Assembly (NCBI GenBank): GCA_036523795.1
Contig: DATDDN010000011.1
Coordinates: forward strand, 1-13,108
Length of the DNA: 13,108 nucleotides
Direction of reading: 5' to 3'
Source: 39-52-133 sp036523795
GTDB lineage: Bacteria; Pseudomonadota; Gammaproteobacteria; Burkholderiales; Gallionellaceae
The position numbers were made by a program, and so were the translations under genes. A model generated the notes under the pieces. The model was not told the DNA's origin. It saw only the letters and a list, made by a program, of their open reading frames with translations, and did no database searches. Positions 1-6,302 of this stretch are shown piece after piece; within the stretch, counting starts at the first letter, position 1, and every line of letters starts with the position of its first letter.

Positions 1-204
1 CCCGGCGTGCACATCTTCGTCGGCAACGAGTCCGGCCTGACCGGCCTGAACGAATGCAGCGTGGTCAGCGCACCCTATGCGGCAAACGGGCAGATCATCG
101 GCTCGCTGGCCGTGGTCGGCCCCAAGCGCATGAATTACGAACGTGTGGTGCCCATCGTGGACATCACCGCCAGACTGCTCAGCAACGCGCTGTCGCAGTA
201 TTGA
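1..204 (+). CDS. hrcA: HrcA heat-inducible transcription repressor, C-terminal fragment
   Basis: The frame is open from base 1, so only the last 67 codons are in the window. HrcA represses the groE/dnaK heat-shock operons by binding CIRCE operators in the cytoplasm, and GroEL assists its folding. The visible part has the typical HrcA tail: a VHIFVGNESG strand-turn, then the SVVSAPY and GSLAVVGPKRMNYERV blocks, and a closing helix with VDITARLLSNAL. There is no start in the window, and the GTG at position 7 is an internal codon. The stop TGA (202-204) falls on the first bases of a palindromic element that fills the gap before hemH. No CIRCE operator is visible in this window. Family assignment is confident from the motif run. 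Confidence 0.9.
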   Translation, partial: PGVHIFVGNESGLTGLNECSVVSAPYAANGQIIGSLAVVGPKRMNYERVVPIVDITARLLSNALSQY

Positions 205-322
205 AAGCGATTGCGCTTGCCGATACGGCGTTGAAAAATGGCTCGGAATGCTCATTTACTCCATGTAAACTCCGCTTCCTCACCATTTTCCGCCTTGTCT
301 TGGCTGCGCTCATCGCGCTTTC
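203..322. repeat. Long imperfect palindromic element between hrcA and hemH
   Basis: A roughly 120-bp imperfect palindrome centred near 262. Outer arms are GAAAGCG (203-209) and CGCTTTC (316-322). Middle arms are AAAATGG (235-241) and CCATTTT (283-289). The core is TTTAC (255-259) / GTAAA (265-269) around TCCAT. Spacing is nearly symmetrical, so the whole segment could fold into one long hairpin. There is no T-run, so it does not look like a simple terminator. It fills almost all of the hrcA-hemH gap, beginning inside the hrcA stop codon and ending 20 bases before the hemH ATG. I infer a MITE-like or REP-like dispersed repeat. Confidence 0.6.
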
Positions 323-342
323 GAGTTCGCACATAAAACAAG

Positions 343-1434
343 ATGCCTTATCAGACTGAACCGACATTCCGCCACGGCACACCCGAAAAAACCGCGGTGC
401 TGCTGGTCAACCTCGGCACGCCGGAGGCCCCCACCGCGCAGGCCGTCAAACCCTACCTGCGCGAATTCCTCAGCGACCGGCGCGTGATCGAGATTCCGCG
501 TGCGCTGTGGTGGCTGATCCTCAACGGCATCATCCTCAATGTGCGCCCGAAAAAATCCGCCGCCAAGTACGCCAGCATCTGGCTGCCGGAAGGCTCGCCG
601 CTCAAGGTGCATACCGAGCGCCAGACCGTGCTGCTGCAAGGCTATCTGCACGAGAAGACTGGCGGCGCATCGCTGCTGGTGGATTACGCCATGCGTTACG
701 GCAAGCCTTCGATCGCCGATGCGCTGGCGCGCCGGAAGGCACAGAATGCGCAGCGCATCCTGCTGGTGCCGCTGTATCCGCAATATGCCGCCAGCTCCAC
801 AGCCACGGTTTGCGACGCAACGTTCGCCGCCATGCGGCAGATGCGCAACATGCCGGCGCTGCGCACCATCCGCCATTTCCACGACGACCCGGGCTACATC
901 AGGGCGGTGGCGCAGAACATACGCGACTACTGGACACTGCATGGCCGCCCGGACAAGCTGGTGATGAGCTTTCACGGCGTGCCGCGTTTCACCCTGGATC
1001 GCGGCGACCCCTACCACTGCGAATGCCTGAAGAGCGGGCGCCTGATCGCCGAGGAGCTGGGCCTGTCGGCAGAACAGTATGTGGTCAGCTTCCAGTCGCG
1101 CTTCGGCCGCGCGGAATGGCTGCAGCCCTACACCACGGCCACGCTCAAGGCGCTGGGCAAGCAGGGGACGAAACGCGTGGACGTGGTGTGCCCTGGCTTC
1201 GTCGCCGACTGCCTGGAGACGCTGGAAGAGATCGCCCAGGAAGGCCGCGAGGATTTCCAGCACGCGGGCGGTGGCGAATACCACTACATCCCCTGCCTCA
1301 ACGAACGCCCGGAGTGGATCAATGCGCTGACCGAACTGGTGCTGGCCAACCTGCACGGCTGGCTGGACCGGCCCGATGCGGCGGCACTGAAGCAGAGCCG
1401 CCTGCGCGCGCAGGCTACCGGCGCCTCGGCGTGA
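343..1434 (+). CDS. hemH: Ferrochelatase (protoporphyrin ferrochelatase)
   Basis: Inserts Fe2+ into protoporphyrin IX, the last step of protohaem synthesis; cytoplasmic or peripherally membrane-bound. The 363-residue product is normal for proteobacterial HemH. Family signatures run in order: LLVNLGTPEAP near residue 20, the long N-terminal half with PLYPQYAASSTAT near 145, MSFHGVP with the metal-binding His at 211, the QSRFGRAEWLQP block, and CPGFVADCLETLEEI with catalytic Glu292. The ATG at 343 puts VLLVNLGTP at its usual distance from the N-terminus. No clear Shine-Dalgarno sequence is visible (only an A-rich ACATAAAACAAG). Because a palindromic element abuts the start, the promoter is either in that element, upstream within hrcA, or absent. 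The product would supply haem for proteins such as the small cytochrome c encoded at 7558. Confidence 0.97.
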   Translation: MPYQTEPTFRHGTPEKTAVLLVNLGTPEAPTAQAVKPYLREFLSDRRVIEIPRALWWLILNGIILNVRPKKSAAKYASIWLPEGSPLKVHTERQTVLLQGYLHEKTGGASLLVDYAMRYGKPSIADALARRKAQNAQRILLVPLYPQYAASSTATVCDATFAAMRQMRNMPALRTIRHFHDDPGYIRAVAQNIRDYWTLHGRPDKLVMSFHGVPRFTLDRGDPYHCECLKSGRLIAEELGLSAEQYVVSFQSRFGRAEWLQPYTTATLKALGKQGTKRVDVVCPGFVADCLETLEEIAQEGREDFQHAGGGEYHYIPCLNERPEWINALTELVLANLHGWLDRPDAAALKQSRLRAQATGASA

Positions 1435-1480
1435 GCAAACCATAAGGGGCACGTGGCTACTGCCCGCGTTTCTCGCCGGA

Positions 1481-1512
1481 TTGACGCAACAACGTCAAGC
1501 CTGCATTAAAAT
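1481..1512 (+). promoter_or_regulatory. Candidate promoter/operator upstream of the exported hydrolase
   Basis: TTGACG (1481-1486) matches the -35 consensus at 5 of 6 positions and TAAAAT (1507-1512) matches the -10 at 5 of 6. However, the spacing is 20 bases, longer than optimal. The -35 is also the left arm of a perfect inverted repeat TTGACG-N6-CGTCAA (1481-1498), which could be an operator. The site lies 63 bases before the preferred start at 1575. Seen: the motifs. Inferred: any function. Confidence 0.3.
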
Positions 1513-1574
1513 CGGCGCAGTCACTCGGCACCATGACTGACTCCCTTTCCAACCATAAGCAAGGAGCGTCCAAG

Positions 1575-2396
1575 ATGTTGCGAAATCTCGTTAGAACACT
1601 GCTGCTGGCACTGCTGCTGTCCACGCCGCTCGCCGCACTGGCCGGCGGCAGCGAACTCACCTGGTACGGCCACGCCGCCTTCAAGCTGACCACCCCTTCC
1701 GGCAAGGTGCTGCTTATCGACCCGTGGATCACCAATCCGGCCAACAAGAACGGCAAGGAAGACCTGGCCAAACTGGACAAGGTTGACCTGATCCTGATCA
1801 CGCACGGCCACTTCGACCATGTCGGCAACAGCGCCGAAATCGCCAAGAAGACCGGCGCGAAGCTGGTCTCCACCTTCGACCTGGGCAGGGCGCTCGCCAC
1901 CTATGGCGGCTATCCCGCCAGCCAGATGGGCTTCGACACCCAGGGCAATTTCGGCGGCGAGCTGACGCTGCTGGATGGCGAAGTGACGATCGCCTTCATT
2001 CCCGCCATCCACAGCTCCACGGTGGTGGCGCCTGAAGGCAGCACCGACAAGGACATCCACGACGGCGGCAATCCCGGCGGCTTCCTGATCACCGTGAAGA
2101 ACGGCCCGACCATCTACCATACCGGCGACACCGACCTGTTTGGCGACATGGCCCTGGTCAGGCAATTCCACAAGGTCAATGTGATGCTGACCGCCATTGG
2201 CGGCCATTTCACCATGGGCCCCAAGCGCGCGGCCGATGCAGTCAAGCTGGTTGATCCCGACATGGTGATTCCCATGCACTTCGGCACCTTCCCCGTTCTG
2301 GACGGCACGCCGCAGGCACTGGAGGCTGCCATGAAGGCAGAGCACTCCCGCGCAAAAATGAAGGCCATGAACGTTGGTGAAACACTCAAGCTTTAG
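1575..2396 (+). CDS. Exported metal-dependent hydrolase, metallo-beta-lactamase fold (UPF0173-like)
   Basis: A 273-residue metallo-beta-lactamase superfamily hydrolase resembling the UPF0173/YtkL-type 'metal-dependent hydrolase' group; the substrate is unknown. Metal-binding HGHFDH places His77, His79, Asp81 and His82. Downstream are IPAIHSS, HTGDTDLFGDM and IPMHFGTFP, which supply further metal ligands. I chose ATG 1575 over the in-frame ATG at 1533 for two reasons. AAGGAG (1561-1566) sits 8 bases upstream, and the protein then begins with a clean signal peptide: MLRN, a Leu-rich hydrophobic core, then AALA followed by GGS. It is therefore probably periplasmic, whereas UPF0173 proteins are usually described as cytosolic and shorter (about 225 residues). 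It ends 21 bases before an intrinsic terminator, so it is the last gene of its transcript. It could be transcribed with hemH or from its own promoter near 1481. Confidence 0.85.
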   Translation: MLRNLVRTLLLALLLSTPLAALAGGSELTWYGHAAFKLTTPSGKVLLIDPWITNPANKNGKEDLAKLDKVDLILITHGHFDHVGNSAEIAKKTGAKLVSTFDLGRALATYGGYPASQMGFDTQGNFGGELTLLDGEVTIAFIPAIHSSTVVAPEGSTDKDIHDGGNPGGFLITVKNGPTIYHTGDTDLFGDMALVRQFHKVNVMLTAIGGHFTMGPKRAADAVKLVDPDMVIPMHFGTFPVLDGTPQALEAAMKAEHSRAKMKAMNVGETLKL

Positions 2397-2417
2397 CATT
2401 ACTGCGCAATAACAATG

Positions 2418-2451
2418 ACCGCGGCAGGGCTTCCCTGCCGCGGTTTTTTTT
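2418..2451 (+). terminator. Strong rho-independent terminator
   Basis: Perfect 12-bp GC-rich stem ACCGCGGCAGGG (2418-2429) / CCCTGCCGCGGT (2433-2444), with a three-base CTT loop, followed by eight T residues. It lies 21 bases after the stop of the exported hydrolase and separates that transcript from the diguanylate cyclase gene. Confidence 0.95.
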
Positions 2452-2453
2452 CT

Positions 2454-2501
2454 TGCATCCCCCGCCGCTTTAGTGGAAATTATGCGTATTAGCGGTATGC
2501 A
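2454..2501. repeat. Nested imperfect inverted repeat upstream of the diguanylate cyclase
   Basis: TGCAT (2454-2458) pairs with ATGCA (2497-2501), and inside it CCGCT (2465-2469) pairs with AGCGG (2491-2495), leaving an AT-rich 21-base loop. The pairing is asymmetric (6 unpaired bases on the left, 1 on the right). It lies just after the terminator T-run and 42 bases before the next start codon, where a promoter or operator is expected. It may be chance. Confidence 0.25.
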
Positions 2502-2543
2502 GGTCGCGCCGCACATCAGAGCAGGAAGCAATACTCTCTTCAC

Positions 2544-3398
2544 ATGCAGACATATCCCTACCCCTGGTTGGCTCACTTACTGGTCCTGGCCGGTGCCGTG
2601 TTGCTGGCATTGTCGCTGCTGCTGGTGCAACAGCTGGTTGCAGACCTGCCGGCCGGGCGCATGCGCGCTCGCTGGTACCAGCTGTCCCTGCTCATCGTGC
2701 TGTTCATCGCCGGCTACGCCGTGTATGCCGTCGTTTCCTGGACCAACCACCAGCGCTGGCAGGATCTGATCGTTCCCGTCCTGCTGTTCTGCGGTTCCTG
2801 TTTCGTGTGGCTGACGGCGCGACTGGCCCTGCATACCACCGAGGATCTGCAGCAACTGGTGCGCCTGGAGCAGGAGAACATCACCGACCCCCTGCTGGGT
2901 ATCTACAATCGCCGCCATCTCGATCGGCGCCTGGAAGAAGAGTGCGCACGTGCCCTGCGCTACAAGATGCCGCTGTCGGTGCTGATGCTGGATATCGACC
3001 ACTTCAAGCAGGTCAATGACACCTGGGGCCACCAGACTGGCGATCTGGCGCTGCAGCACATCGGGCGGATACTGGAAGAAAACGTACGTCAGCTGGATGT
3101 GGTGGCACGTTATGGCGGCGAGGAGTTGATGGTCCTGGCCCCCGACACCTCGCTCGTGACGGCGGCGGAGCTGGCCAGACGCCTGCATCAGCACATCGGC
3201 GGGCATCCCCTGCTGATCACCGATGCCACCGGCACACAGCACGCCGTGCGCATGACCGTGAGCATAGGCGTGGCCAGTCTCGGCTGCGGCATCGATACGG
3301 TACAGAAACTGCTGGCCTGCGCCGACCGTGCGCTGTATGAGGCCAAGCACACGGGCCGCAACCAGGTGGTCTCCTGCGACAACTGCATCGGGGGATGA
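2544..3398 (+). CDS. Membrane-anchored GGDEF diguanylate cyclase
   Basis: Makes cyclic di-GMP from two GTP at the inner membrane. The 284-residue protein has an N-terminal membrane module with about three hydrophobic helices (roughly residues 8-32, 46-66 and 75-93), a short linker helix (about 95-115), and a C-terminal GGDEF domain. In that domain DPLLGIYNRR opens the fold and LDIDHFKQVND carries the Mg/GTP-binding Asp. The active loop is GGEEL at 191-195 (the Glu variant is catalytically competent in the family). RQLD at 182-185 lies exactly five residues before GGEEL, the position of the RxxD inhibitory product-binding site. Active and feedback-inhibited enzyme is therefore expected. No known sensor domain is recognised in the membrane part. 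The ribosome-binding site is poor: AGGA lies about 17 bases upstream of the ATG. It is transcribed alone after the terminator at 2418 and converges on the transposase gene. Confidence 0.93.
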   Translation: MQTYPYPWLAHLLVLAGAVLLALSLLLVQQLVADLPAGRMRARWYQLSLLIVLFIAGYAVYAVVSWTNHQRWQDLIVPVLLFCGSCFVWLTARLALHTTEDLQQLVRLEQENITDPLLGIYNRRHLDRRLEEECARALRYKMPLSVLMLDIDHFKQVNDTWGHQTGDLALQHIGRILEENVRQLDVVARYGGEELMVLAPDTSLVTAAELARRLHQHIGGHPLLITDATGTQHAVRMTVSIGVASLGCGIDTVQKLLACADRALYEAKHTGRNQVVSCDNCIGG

Positions 3399-3413
3399 TG
3401 CGGCAGGGCCGCA
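3399..3413. other. Short hairpin between convergent genes
   Basis: TGCGGC-AGG-GCCGCA forms a perfect 6-bp stem immediately after the diguanylate cyclase stop and 3 bases from the transposase stop on the other strand. It could help terminate both convergent transcripts, but there is no T-run on either side, so this is only a structural observation. Confidence 0.3.
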
Positions 3414-3416
3414 GGC

Positions 3417-4277
3417 TCAGGCGGCCTGCTCGATCTTCTTGATGATCTTGCTGACGGTGGAGAAGTGAATCTGTGCGGCGTTGGCGATATCCGCCATGGA
3501 ATAGGCATGTTGCTGGTACGCCTGGCGGATCGCGGCGTTGCGTTGTGTCCGGTCTGCCCGCACCTTGGCCGGGAACAGCGACTTGATTCCGGGACGCTTC
3601 GCCAGGCTGGCCGGACGCGGCAGCTTGCTCAGGCTGCTCTCACCCGAAAGCATAGCCTTCATCTTCTTGCAGAAGGCGGTGCCGCCGAGCAGGATCTGTG
3701 ACCTCACATTGAGCAGGGGCGATGGCGCATCCGCCCCCGCCGCCACAAACTCCGCATACCGGCGTTGCGCCACGCTGGCGGTGCGGCCGAACTGTTCGAG
3801 TATCCACTGCGTGTGCAACCAGGGCGGCGTGCGTTTCTCGCCCGCGGTGGCCGGGTAGCTGCTCCAGGGGTAACGTGAGAGGTTGCGCACTGCCTTGAGG
3901 CGCAAGGGGTTCAGCACCACATGGCGCACCAGCTCCAGCAGGTAGCTCTGGCGCTCGACCAGTATGGCCTTGTAGCGCCCCTGGAACAGATTGCCGCCGC
4001 TGTTGTGGATGTGGTTGAAACGCTGCGTGTAGACGCCATTGAGCTGGCGCATGCCGCGCGCGAGATTGGCATCGGGCGTTTCGATCACCAGGTGGTAGTG
4101 GTTGTTCATCAGGCAGTAGGCATGGCAGATCCAGCCAAAGCGCGCCACGACTTCGCCCAGCACCTCGAGGAAGCGTTCGCGATCTGCGTCATCCAGAAAC
4201 ACATCAGCACCGCCTTCACCGCGGGATGTGACATGGTAAATTGCACCTGCATATTCAAGTCGGATTGGTCTGGCCAT
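3417..4277 (-). CDS. REP-associated-type tyrosine transposase (Y1_Tnp family) with C-terminal helix-turn-helix
   Basis: A 286-residue Y1/HUH-superfamily single-strand DNA transposase of the RAYT type; such enzymes nick and rejoin DNA at short hairpins. The N-terminal MARPIRLEYAGAIYHVTSRG is typical of the family. HYH at residues 60-62, in MNNHYHLVIETP, is the HUH metal site, and Tyr112 in RQSYLLELVRHVVLNPLR is the likely nucleophile. Residues about 245-283 (AYSMADIANAAQIHFSTVSKIIKK) form a predicted helix-turn-helix that the shortest family members lack. The start is well supported, with GAGG 7 bases before the ATG. The gene looks intact. No flanking insertion-sequence ends or target duplications were found, which suits a domesticated single-copy RAYT. 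It lies downstream of the glycosyltransferase on the same strand, with a 141-base gap holding small repeats. Confidence 0.9.
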   Translation of the reverse strand: MARPIRLEYAGAIYHVTSRGEGGADVFLDDADRERFLEVLGEVVARFGWICHAYCLMNNHYHLVIETPDANLARGMRQLNGVYTQRFNHIHNSGGNLFQGRYKAILVERQSYLLELVRHVVLNPLRLKAVRNLSRYPWSSYPATAGEKRTPPWLHTQWILEQFGRTASVAQRRYAEFVAAGADAPSPLLNVRSQILLGGTAFCKKMKAMLSGESSLSKLPRPASLAKRPGIKSLFPAKVRADRTQRNAAIRQAYQQHAYSMADIANAAQIHFSTVSKIIKKIEQAA

Positions 4278-4332
4278 GTTGTCACCTCTTCAAGTCCAAT
4301 CGGTTTACGTATCAAATTTACCTTAGGCCTAG

Positions 4333-4359
4333 TCACCCCATAAGTCAATGCATGACCCC
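4333..4359. repeat. Short paired repeats upstream of the transposase gene
   Basis: On the minus strand GGGGTCA and GGGGTGA (plus: TGACCCC at 4353-4359 and TCACCCC at 4333-4339) occur as a direct pair 20 bases apart, with a small inverted repeat GTCA-ATGCA-TGAC (4344-4356) overlapping one copy. They lie 56-82 bases before the transposase ATG. They could be a self-recognition or autoregulatory site, or a remnant end of a mobile unit. This is inference from position only. Confidence 0.35.
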
Positions 4360-4390
4360 GATTACCCAAGACATACGCGTGGTCTATGAG

Positions 4391-4413
4391 CGCGCCGCAG
4401 TCCATCCGGCGCG
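4391..4413 (-). other. GC-rich hairpin just after the glycosyltransferase stop
   Basis: CGCGCCG (4391-4397) and CGGCGCG (4407-4413) form a perfect 7-bp stem with a 9-base loop, starting 5 bases beyond the glycosyltransferase stop codon on the minus strand. There is no U-tract, so it is at best a transcript-stabilising or rho-assisted structure rather than a classical terminator. Confidence 0.35.
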
Positions 4414-4418
4414 ACGAT

Positions 4419-5489
4419 TCAGAAATAATTCTGCAGCATGAATTGCGCCGCTTCTTGCGCCCCCTTCGCCTGCGGCCTGGCTGGCCGTGGCGCATCCCAC
4501 AGCGCGGACAAGGCCTCGGCCAGCTCACCTGCCTGCGCCTGCTCGCGGCTCACTTCGCGGCACACAGCGTGCTGCTGTAACCACTGCACCAGGAAGGGTT
4601 CTTCCGGCCAGTCGCGGCGCGACACATACAGCAGCGGTACGCCGCTGCACGCGGCCTCGGCAAAGGTGCCATAACCCGGCTTGGTCAGCACGGCATCGCA
4701 CGAAGCGAGCAGCTCGCTGAACGAAATGCCGAGCGCGTCATAGGCGCTGACATCTTCGCGCTGGATGTTCCATCCATGCGGCGCCAGCCAGCGCACGCCC
4801 GGCAGGCGCGGCCAGTGCTCGATCGGCAGGCGGTATTCCATGCCGCCCATCGCCACCAGCACCCACTTCTCGCCTGCTGGCAACACCCCCTGCGCGATGA
4901 GATGCTCGCGCCGTGAAGACGCGGGTTGCACGATGGGCGAGACGGGGCGCGTATTGGAGAGCTGCGGCATGGCCATGGCAGGCTGCGGCTGCAGGAAATG
5001 CTCTGCGCGGCTGTAGGCCTCCAGCATCTGCGCGTGGATGGCGCGACTGGCCGCATCCTGCACGCAGTAGTGCCGGTAGATGTCAGCCCAGTTCAGGCTG
5101 CACAAGGCAACGGAGCGGATGCGTGCCGCGTGCGCGGCGGCCAGCGACAGATAGGGCACGTTGGCCAGCAGCAGGTCGGGCCTGAGCGCGGCCATGTCTG
5201 CCGCGGCATGCTCCACCTTGCGCTCCCAGTCGGCGTGAAAAGCGCGATAGGCGGCGCTTTCCGCCACTTTCACCTCCACTGCACTCGCCATCTGCATGCC
5301 GAAATCGAAGCCCTGTGGAATGTGCCGGAAGTCGCAGCCAATGCGCTGCTGCAGGTAGGCATGTGGTGCGGCGCAGCGCACGGTGAGCTGCAGCTCCGGG
5401 CGCAGACGCTTGAGCTCGCGCAGCACCGGCGCGGTCTGCGCAATATGGCCATAGCCGTGGAACGAGATGTCTACCAGCAGGTGCGGCAT
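4419..5489 (-). CDS. GT-B fold glycosyltransferase (MurG/UDP-glycosyltransferase-like), function unknown
   Basis: A 356-residue cytoplasmic protein with the two-domain layout of GT-B glycosyltransferases. The N-terminal motif ISFHGYGHIAQTAPVL (HGYGH at residues 11-15) resembles the glycine-rich acceptor-side loop of MurG- and GT1/GT28-like enzymes. The C-terminal half has MGGMEYRLP near the domain junction, then TKPGYGTFAEAACSGVPLLY (about 269-288), with Glu278 in the position that binds the nucleotide-sugar donor. There is no signal peptide or membrane helix. The start is well supported: AAGGA (plus-strand complement TCCTT, 5496-5500) lies 6 bases before the ATG. It is downstream of orn on the same strand but separated by a 158-base gap holding a palindromic element, so co-transcription is uncertain. 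No sugar or lipid biosynthesis genes are nearby, and donor and acceptor cannot be named. Confidence 0.75.
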   Translation of the reverse strand: MPHLLVDISFHGYGHIAQTAPVLRELKRLRPELQLTVRCAAPHAYLQQRIGCDFRHIPQGFDFGMQMASAVEVKVAESAAYRAFHADWERKVEHAAADMAALRPDLLLANVPYLSLAAAHAARIRSVALCSLNWADIYRHYCVQDAASRAIHAQMLEAYSRAEHFLQPQPAMAMPQLSNTRPVSPIVQPASSRREHLIAQGVLPAGEKWVLVAMGGMEYRLPIEHWPRLPGVRWLAPHGWNIQREDVSAYDALGISFSELLASCDAVLTKPGYGTFAEAACSGVPLLYVSRRDWPEEPFLVQWLQQHAVCREVSREQAQAGELAEALSALWDAPRPARPQAKGAQEAAQFMLQNYF

Positions 5490-5512
5490 GCTGAATCCTT
5501 AACAGACCATCG

Positions 5513-5632
5513 TCCGCAGATTACGCAGATTAAAATCCCAAGTCACGTTGAATACAGGCGTGCCACTCGGTTCACGCAGCACGCTCTCACTCGTCGCCTG
5601 AAAAATCTGCGTCAATCTGCGGAATCTGCGGA
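5513..5632. repeat. Palindromic repeat element with ATCTGCG arms between orn and the glycosyltransferase
   Basis: The left arm (5513-5530) reads TCCGCAGATTACGCAGAT. The right arm (5605-5623) is its reverse complement with one extra base. An inner pair CAGGCG (5555-5560) / CGCCTG (5595-5600) adds a second stem. An additional copy of AATCTGCGGA (5623-5632) overlaps the right arm end by one base, giving a tandem pair. The element occupies most of the gap and begins 23 bases upstream of the glycosyltransferase start. I infer a dispersed non-coding repeat (REP/MITE-like). I have the impression that ATCTGCG/AATCTGCGGA strings recur in many environmental proteobacterial genomes, but this was not checked. 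Confidence 0.65.
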
Positions 5633-5647
5633 TAAGGCCATGGGGTA

Positions 5648-6193
5648 TTAAAGCTTGATGAAGTTGTCGCGATAGTGCTTCATCTCTTCGATCGATTCGT
5701 AGATGTCGGCCAGCGCCTCATGCTTGCCGTGCTTCTTGATACCCTGCGCCACCGACGGTTTCCAGCGCCGTGCCAGTTCCTTGAGGGTGCTCACGTCGAG
5801 ATTGCGGTAGTGGAAGTAGGCTTCCAGCTCCGGCATCCAGCGCGCCATGAAACGGCGGTCCTGACAGATGGAATTGCCGCACATCGGCGAGGTACGGATG
5901 GGAACATACTGCTTGAGAAACTCCAGCATCTGCGCCTGCACGCTGGCCTCATCGAGGGTGGACACCTTGATCTTGTCGATCAGGCCGGATTTGCCGTGGG
6001 TGGACTTGTTCCAGGCATCCATGCCATCGAGGATGCTGTCCGGCTGATGCACCACCAGTACGGGGGCCTCCGCCACGGTATTGAGCTCGCTGTCGGTGAT
6101 GACGATGGCGATCTCGATGATGCGATCGGTCTCCGGCACCAGCCCGGTCATCTCCATATCCAGCCAGATCAGGTGGTTTTGATTTTGTGCCAT
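5648..6193 (-). CDS. orn: Oligoribonuclease (DEDDh 3'-5' exoribonuclease)
   Basis: Degrades 2-5 nt RNAs to mononucleotides, including pGpG from cyclic di-GMP breakdown; cytoplasmic and homodimeric. Starting at ATG 6193 the protein is 181 residues, the same length as E. coli Orn, and the catalytic residues fall at the same numbers. These are Asp12 and Glu14 in WLDMEMTGL, Asp112 in ICQDRRF, and His158 and Asp163 in HGKHEALAD. An in-frame extension to 6253 adds 20 residues with no family likeness and is rejected. The ribosome-binding site is weak. It is divergent from the M48 protease gene, with rsgA further along that operon, the usual orn/rsgA neighbourhood. Its product links functionally to the diguanylate cyclase at 2544 through pGpG clearance, which need not imply co-regulation. 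Confidence 0.98.
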   Translation of the reverse strand: MAQNQNHLIWLDMEMTGLVPETDRIIEIAIVITDSELNTVAEAPVLVVHQPDSILDGMDAWNKSTHGKSGLIDKIKVSTLDEASVQAQMLEFLKQYVPIRTSPMCGNSICQDRRFMARWMPELEAYFHYRNLDVSTLKELARRWKPSVAQGIKKHGKHEALADIYESIEEMKHYRDNFIKL

Positions 6194-6302
6194 AATTCGT
6201 TGCTTTATCCGTGAACTGTCAAAGTCGTATTGTGTCATACCAGTTTGCAGCAAGGCTATTCATCCGCTGCCGTTTTTCCTAACACCGTAAGATTCCGAGA
6301 AC
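6194..6302. promoter_or_regulatory. Divergent intergenic region between orn and the M48 protease gene
   Basis: Since orn (minus) and the protease operon (plus) diverge here, this 109-base gap should hold both promoters. It is noticeably more AT-rich than its neighbours, with T/A runs such as CGTTTTTCCTAAC. A minus-strand TTGACA lies only about 25 bases before the orn ATG, too close for a standard -10 plus leader. I cannot place either promoter with confidence. No terminator or long repeat is seen. Confidence 0.4.

Noticed and set aside
310..1452. Long open frame on the minus strand opposite hemH
   Set aside because: It is antisense to a complete ferrochelatase, low-complexity in composition (Gln/Arg/Val/Ala-rich) and without family features; high-GC third positions create such frames.
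1521..2576. Long open frame on the minus strand opposite the exported hydrolase
   Set aside because: Same artefact; it runs across the terminator and out of the gene without any recognisable domain.
5513..5632. The ATCTGCG repeats as a CRISPR array
   Set aside because: Copies are inverted or directly abutting rather than evenly spaced with unique spacers, and no cas genes are near.
6194..6253. Upstream start for orn
   Set aside because: The protein starting at 6193 has exactly the E. coli length and catalytic residue numbering; the extension lies in the divergent promoter gap.
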